From Oscillospiraceae bacterium (GTDB lineage Bacteria > Bacillota > Clostridia > Oscillospirales > Oscillospiraceae): a stretch of DNA of 50,246 nt. The translations under genes and the position numbers were made by a program. Shown here piece after piece: positions 1-6,223 of the stretch. Within the stretch, counting starts at the first letter, position 1, and every line of letters starts with the position of its first letter. The notes under the pieces are model-generated. The model saw only the letters and a list, made by a program, of their open reading frames with translations, was not told where the DNA came from and ran no database searches. The stretch is from the NCBI GenBank assembly GCA_017545165.1, contig JAFWQQ010000014.1, positions 1 through 50,246 on the forward strand. Reading direction: 5' to 3'.

Positions 1-314
1 GGCTCGTCCCACAGCAGCCACTTGAAGTCTATCCGGTAACGGCAGGCTTCTTCCAGCTTCCTTGTTGTATAGATACCGCATTGGTATCCGTATACCAGAA
101 TCTTGAACAGCACTCGCGGATCGGTGACCGATTTCCGTCCTCTGGACGAATACGCTGCATACAGTTTCCTGTAATCCAGTTCCTCAAGCTGGGCGTTGGT
201 CAGCCGTACGGGTGCCTCTTCCGGCAACATGATTTCGCTGTTCAGTGTAAATACCAGTTGACCATTCCGCTCAACTAAGGTACACTGTTCTTGCGGTACT
301 GATTGTTTTTTCAC
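1..314 (-). CDS. IS1182-family-like transposase, N-terminal part (partial)
   Basis: The first about 105 codons of a transposase; the C-terminus lies beyond base 1. Reading from a GTG at 314-312, the protein begins VKKQSVPQEQ and continues through VERNGQLVFTL, LPEEAPVRLTNAQLEELDY, AYSSRGRKSVTDPRVLFK, YGYQCGIYTTRKLEEACR and YRIDFKWLLWDEP. This is the DUF772-type N-terminal helical region that precedes the DDE catalytic core in IS1182/IS5-like transposases. The catalytic residues are not in view. No convincing Shine-Dalgarno site is seen, so the GTG start is chosen by frame and by agreement with the copy at 4534. That copy is near-identical until codon 65, where it is cut. Confidence 0.75.
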   Translation of the reverse strand, partial: MKKQSVPQEQCTLVERNGQLVFTLNSEIMLPEEAPVRLTNAQLEELDYRKLYAAYSSRGRKSVTDPRVLFKILVYGYQCGIYTTRKLEEACRYRIDFKWLLWDE

Positions 315-413
315 ACCTACAACTTTAACGCAAACAGAAGCACCAGCCAAGTCCTTTTTGGACCTAACTGGTGCTTTTGTTTTTCACGCGCTATTTTGCA
401 ACGCGCCCTTTCG
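1..413 (-). mobile_element. IS1182-like insertion sequence, 5' end (runs off the window)
   Basis: The outer part of an insertion sequence on the minus strand, beginning near 413 and leaving the window at base 1. The end is defined by comparison: reading leftwards from 413, the sequence matches the plus strand from 4273 almost perfectly until about 4364. Just inside the end there is a hairpin with arms GCACCAG and CTGGTGC (about 343-377). The transposase start follows. The rest of the element, including its other end, lies outside the window, so its integrity is unknown. Confidence 0.75.
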
Positions 414-441
414 CATGGTTGACAAGGTGGAGCAATATCCT

Positions 442-1215
442 TCAAAAAAGACCGAGTGCGGCGCAGGCATGATAGATCCCGTCTTTGTCAACATCGGAAG
501 TAATAAAATCTGCCTTTGCCTTCAGTTCCGGAGATGCGTTCCCCATGGCAACTTTTGTCCATTCGTCAAGGAACATGGACAAATCATTTTTGGAATCTCC
601 GAATACAACGACATCGCGATAATCCGCATGGAAATAGTCCATCATTGCCTTGATGCCCTCTCCTTTGCAGGCCGGCTCGACGAACAGGAAGTCTTTTTGA
701 TAACGGCACCACGGCAGAGAGGAAAGAGAAGCGAGAGCCTGCTCCTGCGGAAACTGACACGCAATGTAAACTTTATATATATTCTCCGTTCCTTCCGGAC
801 GAAGATCCGGTATTACGACCGTTTTCATATAGTCGTCATGAATCGCGTCCGGAAACCGCTCATCCGGAGCGACCCTTGTATCGCTGTCATCCAGCTGAAG
901 ACTCCATGGCAGCTTTTGCTCATCGCATTCGCGCAGGAGAGGCAGGACTTCTTCTTTGCGGAGCGGCTTGATACCGAGCAACCGGTTCTCAATGGTGATT
1001 CCATGCCCCCCGTCGCTCACCATGTTTTCAAACCCCAGGGCGTGCATGGTTTCTTTCGCCATGGCATGGGACCTGCCGGTCGCGATGGCCAAGAAGTGCC
1101 CTTGATCCCGAAGCCGACACAATGCCTCTTTTGTGGACAATGGAATATAGCTGTTTTCATACCCGCCGGCCAGTAAAGTGCCATCAATGTCAAAGAACAA
1201 ATAGCGTTTTCTCAC
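442..1215 (-). CDS. Cof-type HAD-IIB family hydrolase (sugar-phosphate phosphatase-like)
   Basis: A 257-residue haloacid dehalogenase-superfamily phosphatase, probably cytoplasmic, acting on small phosphorylated metabolites; the substrate cannot be told from sequence. Motif I is FDIDGTLL near residue 8 (nucleophile and acid/base Asp), motif II is ATGRS near residue 46 and motif IV is GDSKND near residue 208. The roughly 100 residues between motifs II and IV form the C2 cap typical of type IIB. Length fits the Cof/YidA group. The start is GTG with AAGGTGATAAAGA just upstream. The gene stands alone between the IS end and the orphan tRNA fragment. Base composition is less GC-rich than the phosphoglucomutase nearby, which fits separate acquisition. 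It looks intact. Confidence 0.85.
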   Translation of the reverse strand: MRKRYLFFDIDGTLLAGGYENSYIPLSTKEALCRLRDQGHFLAIATGRSHAMAKETMHALGFENMVSDGGHGITIENRLLGIKPLRKEEVLPLLRECDEQKLPWSLQLDDSDTRVAPDERFPDAIHDDYMKTVVIPDLRPEGTENIYKVYIACQFPQEQALASLSSLPWCRYQKDFLFVEPACKGEGIKAMMDYFHADYRDVVVFGDSKNDLSMFLDEWTKVAMGNASPELKAKADFITSDVDKDGIYHACAALGLF

Positions 1216-1256
1216 TCTTTATCACCTTACTCATGATGTCTCATACAAGTGAAATC

Positions 1257-1284
1257 ATTATACTACAGGAGACCCGCATTTGAA
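1257..1284 (-). promoter_or_regulatory. Candidate promoter for the HAD hydrolase
   Basis: On the minus strand a TTTCAA box (1284-1279) and a perfect TATAAT box (1262-1257) are separated by 16 bases, about 40 bases before the GTG start. The -35 match is weak, so this is a candidate only. Confidence 0.4.
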
Positions 1285-1465
1285 ATAGCAAAGGGCTTCT
1301 TTTCTCTCGCATGAAAAAGCGGATGTTTCCCATGGCTTTTTCCTCCTGTTTTTGACCCTTTACAGCTTGAAAAACAGTGGAACCATGGATGCGAACAGGT
1401 ACAGAATAACACTGAATTTTGATAAAACGGGACATTTTAACGCGAAAAAAGTGATGATGGACTTT

Positions 1466-1498
1466 GCTTCGCTGGTTCAAATCCAGTCACTCGGACCA
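1466..1498 (+). pseudogene. Orphan tRNA 3' end (tRNA-Pro-like T arm, acceptor strand and CCA)
   Basis: A T arm (1471-1487: stem GCTGG/CCAGT with one G-U pair, loop TTCAAAT) is followed by a 7-nt acceptor strand CACTCGG, discriminator A and an encoded CCA (1496-1498). The sequence resembles clostridial tRNA-Pro 3' halves. Upstream there is no matching 5' acceptor strand (CCGAGTG expected), D arm or anticodon arm, so only the 3' third survives. A strong terminator follows at once, as after a genuine tRNA gene. It is either a leftover attachment-site half from a tRNA-targeting element or the product of a deletion in this scarred region. Confidence 0.6.
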
Positions 1499-1533
1499 AA
1501 ACGCTGAAATCATTGAGATTTCAGCGTTTTTCT
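1498..1533 (+). terminator. Intrinsic terminator after the orphan tRNA end
   Basis: A 13-bp perfect stem (AAAACGCTGAAAT / ATTTCAGCGTTTT) with a 7-nt loop runs into a T-rich tail. It directly abuts the CCA of the tRNA fragment. Confidence 0.85.
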
Positions 1534-1670
1534 TTTCTGTTCGCCGCAGAACAGCACGCTTGATTTTTGAAAAACAAGAATCAGGAGTGGCGCAAATCCA
1601 GCCGCAAAGAATTCAAGAGTTCTATTAGAGGACAGGATGAGTACACGGAAGAAAGGAAAGAACGGGTCAC

Positions 1671-1985
1671 ATGAAGTTTCAGCACTTTAACGACGGCTGG
1701 GTTGTCAAACACCTGGGCGAGACGGAGCCGGGGCTTCCGGTTTCGGTGCCGGACGACGCCATGCTCCGGGAGCCCCGCAGTGCAAGCTCCATGGGCGGGC
1801 TGAACGTCAGCTGGTTCGAGGGACGGGATTATTCCTACACCAAGGCTTTTACGATCTCCGAAAAAGAGCTTGCGGGCTGCCTGGTTCTGGAATTTGAGGG
1901 CGTCTACCGCAAGGCGGAGGTCTGGCTCAACGGCCGGAAGGCCGCCTTCCGACCCTACGGCTACACCAATTTCTATTGTGAGAGT
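1671..1985 (+). pseudogene. Glycoside hydrolase family 2 (beta-galactosidase-like) N-terminal stub
   Basis: Begins MKFQHFNDGWVVKHLGE and runs through VSWFEGRDYSYTKAFTI, LEFEGVYRKAEVWLNG and FRPYGYTNFYCE. This is the sugar-binding jelly-roll domain that opens GH2 enzymes. In intact relatives PYGYTNF is followed by several hundred residues including the TIM barrel with its two catalytic glutamates. Here homology stops near residue 104 (about base 1982). The frame then drifts through a terminator palindrome to a stop at 2120 with unrelated residues. The ATG has GGAAAGAACGGG upstream, so the original start region is kept. The enzyme cannot be functional. The break abuts the 3' side of the phosphoglucomutase locus, so a deletion probably joined the two. 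Confidence 0.75.
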
Positions 1986-2013
1986 GAAGGAAACAATATA
2001 AAAAGACAGACCA

Positions 2014-2043
2014 ACAGCCCCGCCGGGATCCCGGCGGGGCTGT
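2014..2043. terminator. Perfect 30-bp palindrome, probable terminator
   Basis: A fully palindromic GC-rich hairpin with 14-15 bp arms (ACAGCCCCGCCGGG and its complement) followed by TTTG on the plus strand. It lies 190 bases beyond the phosphoglucomutase stop and probably ends transcription coming from that gene on the minus strand. Confidence 0.6.
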
Positions 2044-2046
2044 TTG

Positions 2047-2225
2047 CTATTCGTCGGCGGCTTGCTCCAAAACAGAGAACTCCTCCGGCCGGGCCGTCTG
2101 ACGGGGGAGAAGCTCCCTAAGCTCCTCGCGGGATCCGTCGATGCTAGGGAGCGGTGCGAAGCGTTCTCCGGTCACCGGCAGCCTGGTGTGCTGCACTGGC
2201 AGGCGCTCCTTCAGACAGCGTGCTT
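2047..2225 (-). pseudogene. Unidentified C-terminal coding remnant or short downstream ORF
   Basis: After the phosphoglucomutase stop, another minus-strand frame stays open for about 58 codons to a TAG at 2049-2047. It encodes LREARCLKERLPVQHTRLP, SIDGSREELRELLPRQ and EEFSVLEQAADE, a composition that looks like real protein. I see no start codon with a ribosome-binding site, and the family is not recognised. It may be the tail of a deleted gene or of a longer mutase relative. Chance openness in GC-rich DNA is the main alternative. Confidence 0.25.
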
Positions 2226-2228
2226 CCC

Positions 2229-3911
2229 TCAGGAGAGCAGGGGCTTGCAGGCCTCGGCCAGCTGATCCTTTTTCGCCTGGGCTTCGGCCAGATCCTTGCC
2301 CTTGGTGGTGAAGTAGGTCTTGATCTTGGGCTCGGTGCCGGAGGGGCGCACGATGACGGTGGAGCCGTCGTCCAGCTTGTAGATGAGGACGTTGGCCTTG
2401 GGCAGACCGGTCTTTTCCGGCTCGCTGTAGTCGGTTACGCCGGTGACCGCGACGCCGCCGAAGTCGGCGGGAGGCGCGGTACGCAGGCCCTTCATGATGG
2501 AGGCCATCTTGTCCATGCCGGTCAGGCCGGGGAACTCGAAGGAATCTACCTTGTTCAGGTAGCGGCCGTACTGGGCGTAGATCTCCTCCAGGCGCTGCTT
2601 GATGGAGGAGCCGATGCTGCGGTAGTAGGCGGCCATCTCGCAGATCAGCATGGAGGCGATGACGGCGTCCTTGTCGCGCACATAGGGCCCGGCCAGGTAG
2701 CCGTAGCTCTCCTCAAAGCCGAAGATGAAGCGGTCCACCTCACCGGCGGCCTCCAGGCGGGCGATCTGATCGCCGATCCACTTGAAGCCGGTGAGCACAT
2801 GGCGCAGTTCCACCCCGTAGTGGGCGGCCACGGCGTCGGCCAGCGGCGTGGAGACCAGGGACATGACGGCCACGGGGTTTTCGGGCATGGTGCCCTTTTC
2901 GATGCGTCCCGCGCAGATATAGTCGAGCAGCAGCACGCCCATCTCGTTGCCGGACACCAGCTCATAGCGCCCGTCCGGGCAGCGCATGGCAATGCCCACG
3001 CGGTCGGCGTCGGGGTCGGTGGCGAGCATGAGATCGGCGCCGGTCTCCTCGGCCAGCTTCAGCCCGTACTTCAGCGCCTCGAAGATCTCGGGGTTTGGGT
3101 AGGGGCAGGTGGTGAAGTAGCCGCTGGGATACTCCTGCTCGGGCACAATGGTGATGTCCGTGATCCCGATGTCGTTCAGGACGCGGGTCACGGGGACCAG
3201 GCCGGAGCCGTTGAGCGGCGAGTAGACCAGCTTCAGGCCGGCGCTTGCCGCGAGGCCCGGACGGACCTGGCGCGCTTCGATCGCCTCATAAAAGGCTTTC
3301 TTGCAGTCGTCGCCCACAAAGCGGATCAGACCCTTCTCCACGCCCTCAGCGAAAGAAATGTGCCTGGCGCCGGTGAGGACGTCCGTCTTCTGGATCTCGT
3401 CGTAGACGACGGCCGCAGCGTCGTCGGTCATCTGGCAGCCGTCGGGGCCGTAGGCCTTGTAGCCGTTGTAGCGCGCGGGGTTGTGCGAGGCCGTGACCAT
3501 GATGCCGGCGTTGCAGTGATAGAATCTGGTGGCGAAGGAGAGTGCGGGGACCGGCATCAGCGCGTCGTAGATGCGGACCTTGATGCCGTTGGCCGCGAGG
3601 ACGCCAGCCGCCTCCTTGGCGAAGACCTCGCTTTTGATGCGGCTGTCGAAGGAGATGGCGACCGTCTGTGTCCCGTCCTGGGTCAGCACCCAGTTGGCCA
3701 GACCCTGGGTCGCCTGACGGACTACCCAGATGTTCATGCGGTTCGTGCCCGCGCCCAGCGTGCCTCTCAGACCGGCCGTGCCGAATTGCAGGGAAACGGC
3801 GAAGCGGTCCTTGATCTCATCGTCCCGGTCCTTGACTTTCAGAAGCTCGGGCAGAAGATCCGGATCCTCCAGATCATGCGCGAGCCAGCGCGCGTATTCG
3901 TCTCTGTACAT
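2229..3911 (-). CDS. pgcA: Phosphoglucomutase/phosphomannomutase (alpha-D-phosphohexomutase)
   Basis: Interconverts hexose 1- and 6-phosphates, linking glycolysis to UDP-glucose and cell-envelope glycan synthesis. The 560-residue length and four-domain layout match Bacillus PgcA-type phosphohexomutases. Visible motifs in order: FGTAGLRGTLG near residue 43, the active-site phosphoserine loop TASHNPARYNGYK near 140, the magnesium loop DPDADRVG near 300, the sugar-binding loop GFEESYGY near 400 and the phosphate-binding loop RPSGTEPKIK near 522. The ATG is preceded by AGGAGGGACAAATC. It is transcribed alone on the minus strand. It is the one clearly intact metabolic gene inside the IS-flanked segment. 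The symbol follows the closest family; substrate preference is not decided by sequence. Confidence 0.9.
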   Translation of the reverse strand: MYRDEYARWLAHDLEDPDLLPELLKVKDRDDEIKDRFAVSLQFGTAGLRGTLGAGTNRMNIWVVRQATQGLANWVLTQDGTQTVAISFDSRIKSEVFAKEAAGVLAANGIKVRIYDALMPVPALSFATRFYHCNAGIMVTASHNPARYNGYKAYGPDGCQMTDDAAAVVYDEIQKTDVLTGARHISFAEGVEKGLIRFVGDDCKKAFYEAIEARQVRPGLAASAGLKLVYSPLNGSGLVPVTRVLNDIGITDITIVPEQEYPSGYFTTCPYPNPEIFEALKYGLKLAEETGADLMLATDPDADRVGIAMRCPDGRYELVSGNEMGVLLLDYICAGRIEKGTMPENPVAVMSLVSTPLADAVAAHYGVELRHVLTGFKWIGDQIARLEAAGEVDRFIFGFEESYGYLAGPYVRDKDAVIASMLICEMAAYYRSIGSSIKQRLEEIYAQYGRYLNKVDSFEFPGLTGMDKMASIMKGLRTAPPADFGGVAVTGVTDYSEPEKTGLPKANVLIYKLDDGSTVIVRPSGTEPKIKTYFTTKGKDLAEAQAKKDQLAEACKPLLS

Positions 3912-4021
3912 GATTTGTCCCTCCTAGTTTAGCTTTTCCATCAATACCGCTGCGGATTTGAACACGGGTGTGCTGCTCGCGGCGATCTTGATCGTCTCCG
4001 CGGTTTTCTTGAGATGAGATC

Positions 4022-4027
4022 ATTATA
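4022..4027 (-). promoter_or_regulatory. -10 element for phosphoglucomutase
   Basis: TATAAT on the minus strand, about 110 bases before the ATG. No good -35 hexamer at normal spacing, so the promoter is only partly supported. Confidence 0.35.
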
Positions 4028-4049
4028 ACATAAGGTGCACCAACAATCC

Positions 4050-4272
4050 ATCTAAATTAGAGAAAAAAGCACGGGGGAGCCAGTTCGCTGGATCGAGACT
4101 TGCTGCTGGACCGGATCCGTCGGAGATCCTCCTTCGCAAAGGAGGACGCTGCTTCGATCGCATCCTTTGCGTCCGCAGGGGCCCAGACGCCGCCAAGGCG
4201 GTCCCAGAGCTTCGTGCCCTGCCCGATCAGCGAACCAGGGCCGGATGCTCTCCCCCGGAAACAGAAAGCAAT
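4050..4272. other. Gene-free stretch between the phosphoglucomutase promoter and the second IS
   Basis: No ORF here shows a family resemblance or a ribosome-binding site. A minus-strand reading includes GSLIGQGTKLWDRLGG, which looks protein-like but has no start and is broken by the IS end. It is probably debris left by the IS insertion. Confidence 0.4.
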
Positions 4273-4725
4273 CGAAAGGGCGCGTTGCAAAATAGCGCGT
4301 GAAAAACAAAAGCACCAGTTAGGTCCAAAAAAGACTTGGCTGGTGCTTTCGTTTGCGTTAAGCTTTAGGTAAACGATGATCAAATCGCCTTCGGCATCTT
4401 GCGGACAATTTGTGCTCTGATTTCGTCACTTTTTCTTGCAATACACAAAGTATTCCTGCGAAAAAATGCCTTCATCAGAACCCAAATTCTCTCGCAATCT
4501 GCTCTCGCCGATTTAATCATCGTTTACTTAGGTGTGAAGAAAAACCAAACGCTGGAACAGTGTAATATAGTTGAGCGAAATGGTCAACTGGTATTTACAC
4601 TGGACAGCGAAATTTTCTTACCAGAAGAGGCACCCGTCCGGCTGACCAACGCCCAGCTTGAGGAACTGGATTACAGGAAACTGTATGAAGCGTATTCGTC
4701 CAAAGGACGGAAATCGGTTACCGAT
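4273..4725 (+). mobile_element. IS1182-like insertion sequence, truncated second copy
   Basis: Near-identical, in opposite orientation, to 413-1. The shared end starts CGAAAGGGCGCGTTGC at 4273 and includes the same subterminal hairpin. The copy is interrupted by a 159-bp palindromic insert (4369-4527) before the transposase start. It stops abruptly at about 4725, where the transposase reading RKSVTD passes into unrelated DNA carrying the ribosome-binding site of the next gene. The rest of the element has been deleted, so it cannot move by itself. Confidence 0.8.
4369..4527. mobile_element. MITE-like full-length palindrome inserted in the IS
   Basis: A 159-bp insert absent from the sister IS copy. 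Its ends are 19-bp inverted repeats (GTAAACGATGATCAAATCG at 4369-4387; 18 of 19 match at 4509-4527), flanked by a 4-bp direct repeat TTAG (4365-4368, 4528-4531). The dyad continues inwards: AATAC/GTATT pair around the centre near 4447 and several stretches between also pair imperfectly, so the whole element could fold into one long hairpin. It encodes no transposase and must have been moved in trans. The family is not one I can name. Confidence 0.8.
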
Positions 4726-4755
4726 AAAAGGAGAATCGACCATGAGCTTTTCTGA
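4534..4755 (+). pseudogene. Truncated IS1182-like transposase
   Basis: Starts at GTG 4534 with VKKNQTLEQCNIVERNGQ and matches the first 65 or so codons of the transposase at 314-1. After SKGRKSVTD homology ends; the frame reads KRRIDHELF to a stop inside the next gene. The catalytic domain is missing. The deletion point at about 4725 lies immediately before AAAGGAG, the Shine-Dalgarno site of the gene at 4742. Confidence 0.8.
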
Positions 4756-6013
4756 CATTTTCAAATCGAGCTTTCTGGAAAACGTGACCAGTGTGAGCCT
4801 GCTGGACATGCTGCTGGCGCTGGTGCTGGCCTTCGGCGTCGGCATGGGCATGGGCAGCGGCGACGTGAAGCTGCAGTATGCCGACAACGACCCGGACAGC
4901 TATTCCAACATCTTCGGCAACGCCAAGACCACCGCTACCAAGGCCGATCAGGCGCGGCTGATCCGCAGCCTGAAGGCGCTCAGCGAGGGCGAAGACCTGG
5001 AAGAGGTCCTGGATGTCGACGAACTGCTGCGTTATTTCGTCGTCCACAACTACCTGGTCAACAGTGACAGCTATACCGGCGCGATGGTGCACAACTACTA
5101 TCTGCATGAGGCGGACGGGAAGCTGGGCATGATCCCCTGGGACTATAACCTGGCCTTCGGCAGCTTCCAGGGCGGCGACGCGACCAGCGCCGTCAACGAC
5201 CCGGTCGACTCGCCGCTCTCCGTCAGCGGCGACGGCAGTCGTCCGATGGTCGACTGGATCTTCCGGAACGAGGAATACACGGAGCTGTATCATCAGTATT
5301 TCGCGGAATTCCTGGACAGCGTGGATGTTGCGGCCATGATCGACGAGACTTATGCCCTGATCGCGCCCTATGTCGAAAAAGACCCGACGGCCTTCTGCAG
5401 CTATGAGGAGTTTGAGGCCGGCGTCAAGACGCTGCTCGGTTTCTGCGAAAAGCGAACGGAGAGCGTCCGCGGCCAGCTGGACGGGACGATCCCCTCGACT
5501 GACGCCGGCCAGCAGGCGGATTCCTCCGCCCTGATCGACGCCTCCGCGCTCACCCTCTCCGACATGGGCTCCATGGGCGGCGGCGACAACCCCTTCGGCG
5601 GCGGCCCCGGACAGGGCGCGCCGCAGCAGGGGAGCGCTCCCGGCGGCTCTGAGGACGGCTCCGACGCGGAGAACAGCGAAGCCAGCGGTCCGGGCGGCGG
5701 GCCTGCGCCCGGTGGAAACGAAGCCAGCTCCGCAGGCGGCGGATCGAAACCCGGTGGGAGGGAAGCCAGCTCTGCCTGCGGCGAGGCCGGCCCCTCGGGC
5801 GGCGAGGCGCAGCCCTCCGGGAACGGGACGGCGCCGGAGCAGGAGAGCTCGGAGCGGCCCTCCGCGCCGGGCGGCTTTGATCCGGGCGGGCAGCCGGGCG
5901 CGCCCTTCTCCTCGGAGACGGACGCGAAAATGGTCAACTGGCCGATCGTGTTGATCTGCGCGGCCGTTTTGATCGGCGGCCTGCTGGCAGCCTTCCTGTA
6001 CAAGAGAAAATAA
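4742..6013 (+). CDS. Chimeric protein: DUF4956 N-terminus fused to C-terminal part of a CotH-family kinase
   Basis: A 423-residue product from ATG 4742 behind AAAGGAGAA. Residues 1 to about 36 (MSFSDIFKSSFLENVTS..., then a hydrophobic helix) look like the start of DUF4956 membrane proteins. From about residue 40 the sequence is CotH: DVKLQYADNDPDSYSNIFGN, a YFVVHNYLVNSDSYTGAM segment, and the metal-binding motif PWDYNLAFG near 132-140. A Gly/Ser/Ala/Pro-rich linker (about 270-395) and a C-terminal membrane helix with KRK follow. CotH and DUF4956 genes are commonly neighbours, so an internal deletion between them explains the fusion. The CotH N-lobe, which binds nucleotide, is missing, so kinase activity is unlikely. 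It may be an untranslated relic despite the open frame. Confidence 0.75.
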   Translation: MSFSDIFKSSFLENVTSVSLLDMLLALVLAFGVGMGMGSGDVKLQYADNDPDSYSNIFGNAKTTATKADQARLIRSLKALSEGEDLEEVLDVDELLRYFVVHNYLVNSDSYTGAMVHNYYLHEADGKLGMIPWDYNLAFGSFQGGDATSAVNDPVDSPLSVSGDGSRPMVDWIFRNEEYTELYHQYFAEFLDSVDVAAMIDETYALIAPYVEKDPTAFCSYEEFEAGVKTLLGFCEKRTESVRGQLDGTIPSTDAGQQADSSALIDASALTLSDMGSMGGGDNPFGGGPGQGAPQQGSAPGGSEDGSDAENSEASGPGGGPAPGGNEASSAGGGSKPGGREASSACGEAGPSGGEAQPSGNGTAPEQESSERPSAPGGFDPGGQPGAPFSSETDAKMVNWPIVLICAAVLIGGLLAAFLYKRK

Positions 6014-6016
6014 GCG

Positions 6017-6066
6017 CAAAAAGGCCTGGGCGGTTCACCTGATGGTGGATCGTCCGGGCCTTTTCG
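6017..6066 (+). terminator. Terminator after the CotH chimera
   Basis: AAAAAGGCC and GGCCTTTT arms enclose a further imperfect stem, four bases after the stop codon. Confidence 0.75.
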
Positions 6067-6144
6067 CGCTTCTGTTCACTTTTCGTGCGGCGGAGGGACC
6101 GGCTGCCCTTGCGGCGGGATCTGCCGCGGAGCGGGAAAAAGAGA

Positions 6145-6173
6145 TTGCACGGCCGGGGCGTTCATGATACAAT
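6145..6173 (+). promoter_or_regulatory. Sigma-A promoter of pyk
   Basis: TTGCAC (6145-6150), a 17-base spacer and TACAAT (6168-6173), about 50 bases before the pyruvate kinase start. Confidence 0.75.
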
Positions 6174-6223
6174 CAATCATCAGAATACGCGTGAAATCGC
6201 TGTTATGAAAGGTGGAAACGGCT

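Noticed and set aside
2154-3932. 592-codon open frame antisense to phosphoglucomutase
   Set aside because: Translation is low-complexity and repetitive in Gly/Val/His/Asp, a typical shadow of a GC-rich gene; the opposite strand has all mutase motifs.
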